64,000 nucleotides of DNA from an uncultured Rhizobiaceae group bacterium. GTDB taxonomy: Bacteria; Pseudomonadota; Alphaproteobacteria; Rhizobiales; Rhizobiaceae. This document shows positions 9,194 to 18,599 of the stretch, in pieces. Each line of letters starts with the position of its first letter. The stretch's first letter is position 1. A model generated the notes under the pieces. It searched no databases. It saw only the letters and a list, made by a program, of their open reading frames with translations, and had not been told where the DNA came from. The position numbers and the translations under genes were made by a program. The stretch lies in assembly GCA_938010435.1 (NCBI GenBank), contig CALLUS010000005.1, positions 310,001-374,000 on the forward strand, written 5' to 3'.

Positions 9194-9856
9194 TTAAAAC
9201 GTGAAACCAATTTCACGCTCAAACCCCGGAAGAGGCATAACGGAACAATTGAAAACTTCGTTAGCGCCAGTCACGTCACCGTCGCGGGTGTAAAGTTTGG
9301 CAACACCTGCATTGCCTGTGCCCTCAACAACAACCAAACGACCGCCATCTTTCAATTGAGCCAGCAATGTTTCAGGAACAAGATCAACAGCGCCACCAAT
9401 AAAGATCGCGTCATACGGACCTTCTTTGGAAAGACCGTTTTCCAAAGCACCTGTCACCACAACCGTGTTGTCGCAACCAAGTTCAATCAATGTCTGGGTC
9501 GCCTGCCCTGCCAAGGCTTCATCGCATTCCAAAGCCACAACGGAGTTGCACAATTTGGATAAGACAGCCGTGGAATATCCAGTGCCGCAGCCGATATCGA
9601 GAACAATGTTGTCCTCTTCAATGCCAGCAAGCTGAACCAGCTTCGACATGGACATGGCTTCCATGAGATAACGTTTTGAACCGCCAGAGGATAAAGGCAA
9701 ATCTTCATCAATGTAAGCGAGTGAGCGCTGAGCGGCAGAAACAAAAGCTTCGCGCGGAATTTCCGAAAAAGCATCCAATACACGGTGATCCGTCACATCA
9801 TTGGGACGGATTTGGCAATCCACCATTGTCATACGTGCGTTTTCAAAATCAATCAT
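9194..9856 (-). CDS. Protein-L-isoaspartate O-methyltransferase-like protein
   Basis: SAM-dependent methyltransferase of the PIMT family. 220 residues, with the SAM-binding loop VLDIGCGTGYSTAVLSKL and the family N-terminus MIDFENARMTMVDCQIRPNDVTDH. This subgroup is usually found next to tolC and popZ in Rhizobiales and its real substrate is not established; a canonical pcm also exists in this window (46662-47321). Here the next gene downstream is popZ with no tolC between. Assignment to family is secure, repair of isoaspartate is inferred. Confidence 0.85.
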   Translation of the reverse strand: MIDFENARMTMVDCQIRPNDVTDHRVLDAFSEIPREAFVSAAQRSLAYIDEDLPLSSGGSKRYLMEAMSMSKLVQLAGIEEDNIVLDIGCGTGYSTAVLSKLCNSVVALECDEALAGQATQTLIELGCDNTVVVTGALENGLSKEGPYDAIFIGGAVDLVPETLLAQLKDGGRLVVVEGTGNAGVAKLYTRDGDVTGANEVFNCSVMPLPGFEREIGFTF

Positions 9857-9896
9857 GAGACCCTATCAGCCCTGTCGACCAGTGTATGACATGAAT

Positions 9897-9970
9897 TGGA
9901 GGCCTCGCCCGGAATCGAACCGGGGTGCAAGGATTTGCAGTCCTCTGCGTAACCACTCCGCCACGAGGCC
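9897..9970 (-). tRNA. tRNA-Cys (GCA)
   Basis: Complete cloverleaf on the minus strand: acceptor stem GGCCTCG/CGAGGCC, anticodon loop CTGCAAA with anticodon GCA, T-loop GGTTCGATTCC, and encoded CCA end (bases 9897-9899 as tgg of tgga). The 74-nt length including CCA is normal. Confidence 0.96.
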
Positions 9971-10089
9971 ATCCTGTCCATGTCAGGACACTGCAGGCTT
10001 TAACTACAGGGGTTTTGTGAAGCAACCCCAAAATGGAGAATTTCACGCTTTGGGTGAACCGAAGGTAACGAAATTACCGATTCTTGCAG

Positions 10090-10398
10090 TCAGACCGGGT
10101 TTTGGAACGCGGAATGGAGCCATAAAGCTGTTGCCAATACACAGAGTGCGATTTGAACAACCGTAATGAGGCCCAAAATGGTCGAGAACGGTTCTTTCAC
10201 TGTTTTATGGCGCAGCAAGTGTCTTGCAATCAGTCCGCCAACAGAACCTCCCACTGCGCACAGCCACAACAAACTGCGTTCAGATAGTCTTTGTTGCTTG
10301 TTGCGAGCGCGTCTTTTGTCGATTGCGAAAGCTGCAAAACAAATGGTGTTCACACCAGCAAAATAGACGAATATTTCAAGAATTCCGATGGTTGGCAT
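10090..10398 (-). CDS. DUF1294 small integral membrane protein
   Basis: Small inner-membrane protein of unknown function. The DUF1294 pattern is clear: FAAFAIDKRRARNKQQRLSE, then a Gly-rich segment GGSVGGLIARHLLRHKT. The start MPTIGILEIF at 10398 gives 102 residues and about three hydrophobic segments; an upstream in-frame start at 10467 would add 23 hydrophilic residues lying inside the neighbouring gene. With the shorter start it overlaps the 3' end of that gene by about 23 nt, suggesting translational coupling. Confidence 0.75.
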   Translation of the reverse strand: MPTIGILEIFVYFAGVNTICFAAFAIDKRRARNKQQRLSERSLLWLCAVGGSVGGLIARHLLRHKTVKEPFSTILGLITVVQIALCVLATALWLHSAFQNPV

Positions 10399-10603
10399 GT
10401 TTCGCCCAAAGCCTTGAAAGTTTAACCGACCAACGCCGTCTGAAACGTCGAACCGCGTGGAAATCATGAGATAATATCACCAGTCCCAGTGGAATCATCC
10501 AAAAGCCCAAAACGGGCAAGAAACCGAGCACGCCGCCAATAATCAACAACACACCTACAATGACGCGTCCGAGCTTGGTTTTTGGCTTTGGAATTCGCTT
10601 CAA
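10376..10603 (-). CDS. Small transmembrane protein, PGPGW-like
   Basis: A 75-residue protein with a basic N-terminus (MKRIPKPKTKLGR) and two hydrophobic segments around VGVLLIIGGVLGFLPVLGFW and MIPLGLVILSHDF. The tail is basic (RRFRRRWSVKL). The pattern resembles the PGPGW family of putative membrane proteins (function unknown). The start codon is TTG. The gene overlaps the DUF1294 gene downstream, so the two are probably co-translated. Confidence 0.6.
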   Translation of the reverse strand: MKRIPKPKTKLGRVIVGVLLIIGGVLGFLPVLGFWMIPLGLVILSHDFHAVRRFRRRWSVKLSRLWAKHANHRNS

Positions 10604-10703
10604 AAAAATATCTCACTCAAACACGCAGTTTGCGCTTGCGGAACGTCATACACCTTTGCTATGAGCCGCTCATCGCAGAATACACTGAGACTGCGATAGG
10701 CAT

Positions 10704-10778
10704 TCCTCTGTAGCTCAGTGGTAGAGCAGTTGACTGTTAATCAATTGGTCGCTGGTTCGAATCCGGCCAGAGGAGCCA
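10704..10778 (+). tRNA. tRNA-Asn (GTT)
   Basis: Full cloverleaf: acceptor TCCTCTG/CAGAGGA, D-loop AGCTCAGTGGTAGAGC, anticodon loop CTGTTAA (anticodon GTT), T-loop GGTTCGAATCC, encoded CCA at 10776-10778. 75 nt. A strong terminator follows. Confidence 0.96.
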
Positions 10779-10804
10779 AATTTCTTTTCGAAATTTGTTG
10801 CATT

Positions 10805-10845
10805 AAAAAAGCACCGCAATCAAATTGCGGTGCTTTTTGCTTTTT
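10805..10845. terminator. Bidirectional terminator between tRNA-Asn and the OmpA-like gene
   Basis: Perfect stem AAAAGCACCGCAAT/ATTGCGGTGCTTTT with a 3-nt loop, A-run on one side and T-run on the other. It ends tRNA-Asn on the plus strand and the convergent OmpA-like gene on the minus strand. Confidence 0.9.
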
Positions 10846-10847
10846 AT

Positions 10848-11513
10848 TTAACTGTTGGTCAAAGGCGCGATCTGAATCTCAACACGACGGTTCTGTGCTT
10901 TGCCGTTTTGTGTCGCATTTGAAGCTACAGGACGTTCTTCACCGTAACCAACCACATAATAACGGCGTACATCCGTTCCTCTGTTCACCAAATACTGTGC
11001 AACGGATGTTCCACGCTGTTCAGACAATTGTTGGTTGAAAGAAGCGCCGCCATCACTGTCTGTGTGACCAAAAACGTTTACAATCGTCTTGTTGTACTCT
11101 TTCAAAACCAAAGCAACAGAGTCTAAAACGCGGTTGAATTCTGGTTTCACCGTAGATTGGCCAGACGCAAATGTGATATTGCTGGGCATATTTAAGATAA
11201 TAGTATCGCCATTGCGGGTCACGCTGACGCCGGTATTCCGCAATTCATCACGCAGTTTAGCTTCTTGGCGGTCTTGATAAAGACCAATGCCACCGCCGCC
11301 CAATGCACCGATACCAGCGCCAATCAAAACCGATTTGCGTGTGTCGGCATTTGTTGTCTTACCAACAATTAAACCGCCCAAAGCACCAACAGCGGCGCCA
11401 GCGCCAACACCAATTGTAGTATTCGCTATTTTGCTTTGGCCCGTATACGGGTCCGTTGTACAAGCACTTAACATAATTGCAGCAAACGCTGTGGCTAAAA
11501 TTCTCTTTGTCAT
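10848..11513 (-). CDS. OmpA-family lipoprotein with glycine-zipper region
   Basis: Predicted outer-membrane lipoprotein that binds peptidoglycan through a C-terminal OmpA domain. The signal peptide ends with lipobox LSAC (Cys at about residue 18). The next segment is glycine-rich (GVGAGAAVGALGGLIVG, GAGIGALGGGGIG), a glycine zipper as in YiaD-type proteins. The OmpA domain (about residues 110-215) includes ITFASGQSTV and VFGHTDSDGG, and ends AQNRRVEIQI. 221 residues. Monocistronic: the terminator lies just downstream. Confidence 0.9.
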   Translation of the reverse strand: MTKRILATAFAAIMLSACTTDPYTGQSKIANTTIGVGAGAAVGALGGLIVGKTTNADTRKSVLIGAGIGALGGGGIGLYQDRQEAKLRDELRNTGVSVTRNGDTIILNMPSNITFASGQSTVKPEFNRVLDSVALVLKEYNKTIVNVFGHTDSDGGASFNQQLSEQRGTSVAQYLVNRGTDVRRYYVVGYGEERPVASNATQNGKAQNRRVEIQIAPLTNS

Positions 11514-11641
11514 GGCAATAAACCTCTGATCACTAAAGTTGCGGCATTATGCAGCTGTTAAGGAAAACATTCGGTTAAACTGTGGCAAGTTTCGAGAATC
11601 AGCCCTAAAGCACCTGCAAACACAGATACGAGACGAGAAAC

Positions 11642-13099
11642 ATGGCGGATACCAAATCAAACGCTCCCGTGATCATCTGGTTTCGACAGGACCTTCGAAT
11701 TCACGACAATCCTGCCCTGAAATTCGCTGTTGATTCCGGCAAGCATATCGTCGCGATCTACATCCACGATGAAATCTCGCCCAATATTCGCCCCATGGGC
11801 GCAGCTCAAAAATGGTGGCTTCATAACTCTCTTAACAGCCATGCTAATGAGTTATTGAAACTCGGCTGCAAACTCATTCTACGCAGTGGCGCATCTGCTG
11901 ATGTGATTCAAAACATCAAAAACGAAACAGGCGCTGAGGCGATTTGTTGGAACAGGCGCTACGGTGATGGGGAGCAATCCGTAGACGCCGACATAAAGAA
12001 AATGTTCAAATCCGAAGGCATGGAAGCCAAAAGCTTCGCCGGCCATTTGATGCACGAACCAAGCCTTGTCCGCACTGGTTCAGATAAACCCTATCGTGTT
12101 TACACACCATTTTGGAAAAAATTCTGCCAAATGGGGCCTCCACGAAAGCCTTACGGTGCTCCGAACACAATCAAAGATTACGGAAACGATCTATCATCCG
12201 AAAATCTGGAAGATTGGAAGTTTCTTCCGACAAAACCAGATTGGGCGGGAGCGATTTCTGAACTGTGGACGCCCGGGGAGCCGACGGCGATCAAACGCGC
12301 AGAAGCCTATATGACAGCCGACTTGCAGGTCTATGACACAGCGCGTGACCTGCCGGGGTCTGACAGAACATCCAAATTATCACCTCACCTGAGGTTTGGC
12401 GAAATCAGCCCTTATGCCCTTTGGCACCAATGCCACGATCAGCGTCATACCGCAGATGCCAAGGCGCGCGAAGTTTGGGCAAAGGAATTGGTCTGGCGTG
12501 AGTTTTCCTATCACCTGCTTCAAGAATGGCCGCACTTGCGCAGCGACAATTTCAATCCCAAGTTTGATGCATTCCCATGGGGCAAAAATAATGCTGCGTT
12601 GGAAGCGTGGAAAACAGGGCAAACCGGCTATCCAATTGTCGATGCGGGTATGCGCCAACTCTGGCAAACGGGTTGGATGCACAATCGGGTTCGAATGATT
12701 GTTGGGTCTTTTCTCGTCAAACATCTGCTGATCGATTGGCGAGAAGGAGAAAAATGGTTCTGGGACACGCTGGTCGATGGGGACCCTGCCGCCAATCCAG
12801 CGCAATGGCAATGGGTTGCGGGAACTGGCGCTGACGCATCCCCCTATTTCCGCATCTTCAACCCCATTTTACAGGCAGAAAAATTCGACAAAGATGGCAG
12901 CTACATTAAAAAATATGTACCTGAACTCGCTGATCTTCCACCTCAATATCTAGCCGCCCCTTGGGACGCGCCCACAATAGAATTAAAAAAGGCCGGGGTT
13001 ACACTGGGGAAAACCTATCCCAATCCGATCGTTGATCACAAAGAAGCACGAGACCGGGCTCTTGCAGCATTGCAAGCCTCGCGAGAACTCACAGATTGA
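11642..13099 (+). CDS. phr: Deoxyribodipyrimidine photolyase (class I cryptochrome/photolyase family)
   Basis: Flavoenzyme that splits UV-induced cyclobutane pyrimidine dimers with blue light. 485 residues. The N-terminal Rossmann antenna domain starts IIWFRQDLRIHDNPAL. The C-terminal FAD-binding domain has KLSPHLRFGEIS, WAKELVWREFSYHLL, the TGYPIVDAGMRQLWQTGWMHNR signature and GDPAANPAQWQWVAGTG. All core photolyase residues of these motifs appear intact, so a repair enzyme is more likely than a cryptochrome. Plus strand, followed by cfa after 134 nt. Confidence 0.95.
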   Translation: MADTKSNAPVIIWFRQDLRIHDNPALKFAVDSGKHIVAIYIHDEISPNIRPMGAAQKWWLHNSLNSHANELLKLGCKLILRSGASADVIQNIKNETGAEAICWNRRYGDGEQSVDADIKKMFKSEGMEAKSFAGHLMHEPSLVRTGSDKPYRVYTPFWKKFCQMGPPRKPYGAPNTIKDYGNDLSSENLEDWKFLPTKPDWAGAISELWTPGEPTAIKRAEAYMTADLQVYDTARDLPGSDRTSKLSPHLRFGEISPYALWHQCHDQRHTADAKAREVWAKELVWREFSYHLLQEWPHLRSDNFNPKFDAFPWGKNNAALEAWKTGQTGYPIVDAGMRQLWQTGWMHNRVRMIVGSFLVKHLLIDWREGEKWFWDTLVDGDPAANPAQWQWVAGTGADASPYFRIFNPILQAEKFDKDGSYIKKYVPELADLPPQYLAAPWDAPTIELKKAGVTLGKTYPNPIVDHKEARDRALAALQASRELTD

Positions 13100-13120
13100 A
13101 CCCTACTGTTAAAGCTGCGC

Positions 13121-13149
13121 TTGACCCAACAGCACAGCCATTGCGATAC
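13121..13149 (+). promoter_or_regulatory. Possible sigma-70 promoter of cfa
   Basis: TTGACC (13121-13126), 17-nt spacer, CGATAC (13144-13149), located 85 nt before the cfa start in the gap after phr. Spacing is right; the -10 is only a partial match. Confidence 0.3.
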
Positions 13150-13233
13150 TGAAAAAAAGACTGTCATACGACGATTTGTGAAATCGCAATGCGACTTTCG
13201 CCCGTAGCTTAAGGCAGCATAGAGGAATTAAAA

Positions 13234-14493
13234 ATGACGAGCAGTCGGGCTGAGAAGATGAACAGCAATTTCATAGAATTGACACAGAATAACTTGTCGG
13301 ACGCCATAAGGGGGCTGCCGCGCAAGGTTGGTTTTGTCATGCGTGCGATCACCATGATGAAATTCGGCTCCCTCGACATCACAATCCCCGGCGGCAAAAC
13401 GATCAGCTACAAAGCTCCAGAGGCCGGCCCTCACGGTGAAGCAACATTGCATTCTTGGGGTATTATCCGTCGCGTTTTATCAGGCGGCCCACTTGGTGTG
13501 GCTGAAAGCTATATCGACGGCGAATGGGATAGCCCGGATGTAACAAGTTTCCTTCGTCTATTTCTTGCAAACGCCTATGGAAATGGTGCCGATCAGTTCT
13601 TCAAACGCAACGCTATTCTGAATTTGTTCACGAAGGTTTCCCATTGGTTCAACCGCAACACGAAAGCACAAGCTAAGAAAAACATCTCTGCCCATTACGA
13701 TCTTGGCAACGCGTTTTACACCCAGTGGCTCGACCCCAGCATGACCTATTCCAGCGCAATTTTCCGCGATGGTGCTAACTCTTTGGAAGAGGCACAAGAA
13801 GCCAAATATCGTTCGCTGGCGAAGATGACCGACATCCGACCAGAGCACCATGTTCTCGAAATAGGGTGCGGTTGGGGCGGCTTTGCAGAATATGTGGCCG
13901 GAACAATTGGTGCAAAGGTCACGTGCTTGACCATTTCCCAAGAGCAATATGACTTTGCCCGCGAACGTATGGAAAGCGCAGGTCTTTCAGAGAAAGTGGA
14001 AATCAAGTTTCAGGACTACCGTGATGAAATAGGAACCTATGACCGCATCGGGTCTATCGAAATGTTCGAAGCGGTGGGTGAAAGCTATTGGCCGTCCTAT
14101 TTCAGCCAACTAAACAACTGTCTCAAGCCAGATGGCCGTGCAGGTCTTCAATATATTTCCATCTGCGCACAAGACTTTGAATCATATCGAACAACTCCAG
14201 ATTTTATTCAGAAATACATTTTTCCGGGCGGTATGTTGCCGACAGAACCTCTCATGACAAAAATGGGGGCGGAAAACGGCCTCAAGCAGATTTCTGACCG
14301 CGCCTTTGGCCACGATTACGCAGTCACCCTTGAAGAATGGCGCAAGATCTTCAATGAAAAATGGGCAACTATTGCACCGCTCGGTTTTGATGAACGTTTC
14401 AAACGTATGTGGAACTACTATTTCCACTATTGCGAAGCCGGCTTCTGGCAAGGGTCGATTGATGTGCACCAAATCGTATATCAAAAGGTTTGA
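13234..14493 (+). CDS. cfa: Cyclopropane-fatty-acyl-phospholipid synthase
   Basis: Transfers a methylene group from SAM to double bonds of membrane phospholipid acyl chains, a stationary-phase and acid-stress adaptation. 419 residues, close to family length. The N-terminal lipid-binding region (LSGGPLGVAESYIDGEWD) precedes the catalytic domain: KKNISAHYDLGNAFYTQWLD, the SAM loop VLEIGCGWGGFAEY, GSIEMFEAVGESYW and YIFPGGMLP. GAGG ribosome-binding site before the ATG. Followed 31 nt later by an MFS transporter, probably in the same transcript. Confidence 0.95.
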   Translation: MTSSRAEKMNSNFIELTQNNLSDAIRGLPRKVGFVMRAITMMKFGSLDITIPGGKTISYKAPEAGPHGEATLHSWGIIRRVLSGGPLGVAESYIDGEWDSPDVTSFLRLFLANAYGNGADQFFKRNAILNLFTKVSHWFNRNTKAQAKKNISAHYDLGNAFYTQWLDPSMTYSSAIFRDGANSLEEAQEAKYRSLAKMTDIRPEHHVLEIGCGWGGFAEYVAGTIGAKVTCLTISQEQYDFARERMESAGLSEKVEIKFQDYRDEIGTYDRIGSIEMFEAVGESYWPSYFSQLNNCLKPDGRAGLQYISICAQDFESYRTTPDFIQKYIFPGGMLPTEPLMTKMGAENGLKQISDRAFGHDYAVTLEEWRKIFNEKWATIAPLGFDERFKRMWNYYFHYCEAGFWQGSIDVHQIVYQKV

Positions 14494-14524
14494 AACCATT
14501 TGATCAACCCAGCGTTAATTCAGC

Positions 14525-15856
14525 ATGACCACACAAAAAGCTGAAACGCCCCTTCCCTTAAAACAGCTTGTTTTTTATGCGCTGCCCGCAATTCCGTTGG
14601 CAGCACTCACCCTGCCGCTTTATTCTTTCATTCCTATTTTCTATGCGGAAAGCCTTGGCCTCTCTCTAGCTGCCATGGGGCTCGTGTTGTTTTTTGTGCG
14701 TCTGTTCGATGCGGTGAATGATCCCGTCTTAGGTTGGTTGTGCGACAAGTTTCGCCCCACATTTGGCCGCAGGCGCACATGGTTTATTTCCTCAATCCCC
14801 CTCTTGATGCTTGGCGTTTGGAAATTGTTCTGGCCTCCCGCTGACGCAAGCGTGACCTATGTTGGCATTTGGACACTTGTTCTGTCGGTCGGTTATACTT
14901 GCGCAATTCTTCCGTTTTCCGCTTGGGGCGCGGAACTTCAAACAGGATACCAGAACCGTTCACGTCTCGCCGGTGCCCGTGAAGGTCTGACACTTGTTGG
15001 TACGCTTATCGCGATCACGGTCCCCTTCACGTTGGGTTGGGAAGATCCAACCACTTTCCACGGATTTGCAATGCTTGCGATTATCATTGTGGTGACTCTG
15101 CCCATATTGGCAATCACAGCAATTCGGTTTGTGCCAGAACCTGTTGAACACACGAAACAAACCGTAGGCATAAAAAATGGATTGAAGCATCTAAAAGCCA
15201 ACAAACCTTTCAAACGTTTGTTAACCGCATTCTTTTTAAACGGCTTCGCAAACTCCATCGCAGCAACCTTGTTTCTGCTCTACACTTCCCAACGTCTTGG
15301 TTTGGAAGAGTTGCGCGGCCCGTTTATTTTCATCTATTTTCTATGCGGAATATTGGGCGTGCCACTTTGGGCAGCAATTGCCAGAAAAACCTCGAAACAC
15401 CGCACTTGGTGCTATGCCATGGTGTTTGCCATTATAGTCTTCTCCCCTGCACCATTTTTGCCTGAAGGGTCTGTCATGGCCTTTGGTGCTATTTGTGTCT
15501 TATCCGGCCTTGCCCTTGGTGCAGATATCACACAACCTGCCGCTGTTCAGGCTGACGTGATTGATGTGGACACAGTTCAATCTGGTGAGCAGCGATCAGG
15601 TACTTATTTCGCTCTGTGGAGCCTTGCCACAAAACTGTCCCTCGCTCTCACGGCAGTCACTGTATTGCCTTTGCTGGAATGGTATGGATTTAGCGCTGCA
15701 CCCAATGAATCCTCTTCTGTCGTGGGGATAACATTGCTAGGGTTTCTCTATGGTTGGGGTCCTATCGTGTTGAAAATTCCAGCTCTTGCATTCATGTGGA
15801 ATTTCCCCATTGGCCGTGTGGAAGTCATGGAAATGCGCAGGAAAATTGAAGCCTAA
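14525..15856 (+). CDS. MFS transporter of the GPH (sugar:cation symporter) type
   Basis: A 443-residue inner-membrane protein with about 12 hydrophobic segments. The loop between helices 2 and 3 reads RLFDAVNDPVLGWLCDKFR with the following FGRRRTW, typical of the MelB-like GPH family and MFS_2. A second conserved Asp-rich segment is GADITQPAAVQADVIDVD. Its location directly after cfa suggests a link with envelope lipid handling, as lysophospholipid transporters in MFS_2 do exist, but the substrate cannot be assigned. Confidence 0.8.
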   Translation: MTTQKAETPLPLKQLVFYALPAIPLAALTLPLYSFIPIFYAESLGLSLAAMGLVLFFVRLFDAVNDPVLGWLCDKFRPTFGRRRTWFISSIPLLMLGVWKLFWPPADASVTYVGIWTLVLSVGYTCAILPFSAWGAELQTGYQNRSRLAGAREGLTLVGTLIAITVPFTLGWEDPTTFHGFAMLAIIIVVTLPILAITAIRFVPEPVEHTKQTVGIKNGLKHLKANKPFKRLLTAFFLNGFANSIAATLFLLYTSQRLGLEELRGPFIFIYFLCGILGVPLWAAIARKTSKHRTWCYAMVFAIIVFSPAPFLPEGSVMAFGAICVLSGLALGADITQPAAVQADVIDVDTVQSGEQRSGTYFALWSLATKLSLALTAVTVLPLLEWYGFSAAPNESSSVVGITLLGFLYGWGPIVLKIPALAFMWNFPIGRVEVMEMRRKIEA

Positions 15857-15968
15857 AGCGAAACAGAAAAACTGTTCTCAAAACAACCTGTTTCACGCAA
15901 TGCATCCGCTTGCAGCAACTCATCATCGCCTATAGTTTCGAGTAAAATAGAATTACGAGACAATCTCC

Positions 15969-17012
15969 ATGACCATCCATAAATCTGTCATTGATGCCAT
16001 CGGCAACACCCCCCTCATTCGCTTGAACAAAGTGTCTGATGAGACTGGATGTGAAATTCTGGGCAAAGCTGAATTCTTGAATCCGGGTCAATCGGTGAAA
16101 GACCGTGCGGCTTTATCCATCATTCGTGCGGCTGAAAAAGCCGGACAGATTAAACCCGGTGGCATCATCGTTGAAGGGACCGCTGGCAATACAGGTATAG
16201 GCCTTGCAATGGTCGGTAACGCTCTTGGCTATCGGTCGATCATCATCATTCCGGATTCTCAGAGCCAAGAGAAAAAAGACGCAATTAAAGCCTTCGGTGC
16301 GGAACTGATTGAAGTTCCACCAAAACCTTACAGCAACCCGAATAATTTCGTGCGCCTGTCAGGTCGCTTGGCCGAACAATTGGCTAAGTCTCATCCGCAA
16401 GGCGCAATTTGGGCAAACCAATTCGACAATGTAGCGAACCGTCAGGCCCATATTGATACTACAGGCCCGGAAATTTGGGACCAAACCGATGGTAAAGTTG
16501 ATGCCTTCATCTGCGCCTGCGGCTCTGGTGGCACATTGGCTGGAACCGCAATCGCGTTGCGCGAACGCAATCCAAATATTAAAATCGGGTTGGCTGATCC
16601 GGGTGGTGCTGCACTTTACGGCTATTATGCAAATGGAGAGTTGAAAGCCGAAGGCACATCCATCTCAGAAGGCATTGGCCAAGGGCGCATCACGGCTAAT
16701 TTGGAAGGGTTGGAAGTCGACTTCCCTTATCGCATCAGCGACAACGAAGCCCTACCCATTGTTTTTGATTTAATGGAAAGCGAAGGTCTTGTCTTGGGCG
16801 GATCGTCCGGCGTGAACATCGCTGGCGCAGTGCGTCTCGCAAAAGAACTTGGCCCCGGCCATACAATTGTAACTATCCTTTGTGATTACGGCACCCGCTA
16901 TCAGGCAAAGTTGTTTAATCCTGAGTTTCTGCGTTCAAAAGACCTGCCTGTTCCCGATTGGATGGAGCGCGCTTCAGACTTTGAAGTGCCATTTGAAGAG
17001 GTTCCTGAGTGA
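15969..17012 (+). CDS. cysK: Cysteine synthase (O-acetylserine sulfhydrylase), PLP-dependent
   Basis: Makes L-cysteine from O-acetylserine and sulfide. 347 residues, with the PLP-binding lysine in FLNPGQSVKDRAA, the substrate-binding loop EGTAGNTGIG (Ser of the usual TSGNTG is Ala here) and the phosphate-binding loop CGSGGTLAGT. The C-terminal tail (SKDLPVPDWMERASDFEVPF) is longer than in enterobacterial CysK but common in alphaproteobacteria. It overlaps alaX by 4 nt, so the two are coupled. Confidence 0.93.
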   Translation: MTIHKSVIDAIGNTPLIRLNKVSDETGCEILGKAEFLNPGQSVKDRAALSIIRAAEKAGQIKPGGIIVEGTAGNTGIGLAMVGNALGYRSIIIIPDSQSQEKKDAIKAFGAELIEVPPKPYSNPNNFVRLSGRLAEQLAKSHPQGAIWANQFDNVANRQAHIDTTGPEIWDQTDGKVDAFICACGSGGTLAGTAIALRERNPNIKIGLADPGGAALYGYYANGELKAEGTSISEGIGQGRITANLEGLEVDFPYRISDNEALPIVFDLMESEGLVLGGSSGVNIAGAVRLAKELGPGHTIVTILCDYGTRYQAKLFNPEFLRSKDLPVPDWMERASDFEVPFEEVPE

Positions 17013-17743
17013 CACGCAAACACTTTGCCGATGATGCTTATGCAGCCACATGCGACGCAACAGTTGTCGGCATAAACGAGCTTGGCGGGATCATTCTCGA
17101 TCAAACTGTTTTCTACGCCATGAGTGGCGGACAACCGGGCGACACTGGTTTTCTGGAATGCGCTGACGGTTCAAAAATTGAGGTTGCTGCAACTGTCTAT
17201 GAAAAAGACAGCAAAGAAACAATCGTTCACGTTTCCGCTGAAGGCTCCGCAGTTCCCGAAATGGGTGAAAAACTCGTCGCCCATATTGATTGGGATCGTC
17301 GCTACAACCTGATGCGAATGCACACAGCCTGCCATTTACTCTCTGTGGTTTGTCCTCTCCCCATCACTGGCGCATCAGTAAGTGAAACCGACAGCCGCAT
17401 CGATTTCGATATGACAGAGGCTGCAGACAAGACAGAGATCACCGATAAGCTCATGGATTTGGTTTCTGCCAACCATCCCATTTTCACTCGGTGGATCAAT
17501 GAAGAAGAACTGGATGCCAACCCTAATCTTGTCAAATCGAAGAACGTGAAACCGCCTCGTGGCGTCGGAAAAATTCGCCTCGTCTGCATTGGTGAAGATG
17601 CCTATATCGACAGCCAACCTTGCGGCGGCACTCATGTGAGTGAAACTGCAGAGGTCGGTGAAATTCATATCGGTAAAATCGAAAAGAAAGGTCGCGAAAA
17701 CCGTCGCATGCGCATCCGTTTCGGGCCTTTGCTATCATCTTAG
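17009..17743 (+). CDS. Alanyl-tRNA editing protein AlaX-type
   Basis: Stand-alone homologue of the AlaRS editing domain that deacylates mischarged Ser-tRNA(Ala) or Gly-tRNA(Ala). 244 residues. The zinc ligands are visible: HTACH (HxxxH) in the first half and CGGTH (CxxxH) near residue 208. The start is GTG overlapping the cysK TGA (GTGA), a coupled arrangement. The neighbours cysK and mercaptopyruvate sulfurtransferase suggest a small amino-acid/sulfur housekeeping operon. Confidence 0.88.
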   Translation: MTRKHFADDAYAATCDATVVGINELGGIILDQTVFYAMSGGQPGDTGFLECADGSKIEVAATVYEKDSKETIVHVSAEGSAVPEMGEKLVAHIDWDRRYNLMRMHTACHLLSVVCPLPITGASVSETDSRIDFDMTEAADKTEITDKLMDLVSANHPIFTRWINEEELDANPNLVKSKNVKPPRGVGKIRLVCIGEDAYIDSQPCGGTHVSETAEVGEIHIGKIEKKGRENRRMRIRFGPLLSS

Positions 17744-17753
17744 GAACACACAC

Positions 17754-18599
17754 ATGAACCCGTTTCTCGTTTCCACTGACTGGCTGTTTTCCCATCTTGA
17801 TGATGACAACCTCTCCATCGTCGATGCCTCTTGGTATTTGCCAACGATGCTGGTGAATGGCGTTCCGCGTAACGGCAAGGAAGAATTTGATGCGCAGCAT
17901 ATTCCTGGCGCGGTGTTCTTTGATATTGACGAAGTGGTGACACCGGACAGCGGTTTGCCTCACACCCTTGCTTCTCCAGAAATCTTCTCACAAAAAGTTG
18001 GTGCACTAGGCATTTCCGATCAAGATACGATCGTTATTTATGATGGGATGGGGCTGTTTTCAGCCGCGCGCGTTTGGTGGAATTTCAGGGTTATGGGCGC
18101 AACCAAAGTGGTTATTTTAGATGGTGGCCTGCCAAAATGGATGGCTGACAGGTTGCCCGTCGAAGCGGGCACCGCTCCGGGATATCCAAAGTTGTTCAAT
18201 GCAAGTTTTGATGAAAGCTCCGTTGTCTCATTTGCAGAAATGCAAAAATTGGTTGGAAGAACGCAGGTTGCCGACGCACGCCCTGCAGGACGTTTCAGTG
18301 GTGAGCAACCTGAACCGCGCGAAGGCATGCGTTCCGGCCACATGCCCGGTGCGACGTCTATTCCCTTTGATGCGATTGTAAAGAATGGCCATTTGCTGCT
18401 CGCCGATGATCTGAAAAACGTGTTCCAGTCGTCAAACATTGACCCAACACAGCCTGTCACAACCACTTGCGGGTCAGGCGTAACAGCAGCTGTACTCGCC
18501 CTTGCACTGGAAACAGTTGGTTCCCGCGACCACCGTATTTATGACGGCTCTTGGGCCGAATGGGGCAGCAAGCATGACACTGAAATCGAAACCGGATAA
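17754..18599 (+). CDS. sseA: 3-mercaptopyruvate sulfurtransferase (rhodanese family)
   Basis: Two-domain rhodanese that moves sulfur from 3-mercaptopyruvate to an acceptor. 281 residues from MNPFLVSTDWLFSHL, with AGGA upstream of the ATG at 17754; an earlier in-frame start would lie inside alaX. The active-site loop TCGSGVTAAV is the CG(S/T)GVT form that distinguishes mercaptopyruvate sulfurtransferases from thiosulfate sulfurtransferases. It ends one base before the convergent L,D-transpeptidase gene. Confidence 0.92.
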   Translation: MNPFLVSTDWLFSHLDDDNLSIVDASWYLPTMLVNGVPRNGKEEFDAQHIPGAVFFDIDEVVTPDSGLPHTLASPEIFSQKVGALGISDQDTIVIYDGMGLFSAARVWWNFRVMGATKVVILDGGLPKWMADRLPVEAGTAPGYPKLFNASFDESSVVSFAEMQKLVGRTQVADARPAGRFSGEQPEPREGMRSGHMPGATSIPFDAIVKNGHLLLADDLKNVFQSSNIDPTQPVTTTCGSGVTAAVLALALETVGSRDHRIYDGSWAEWGSKHDTEIETG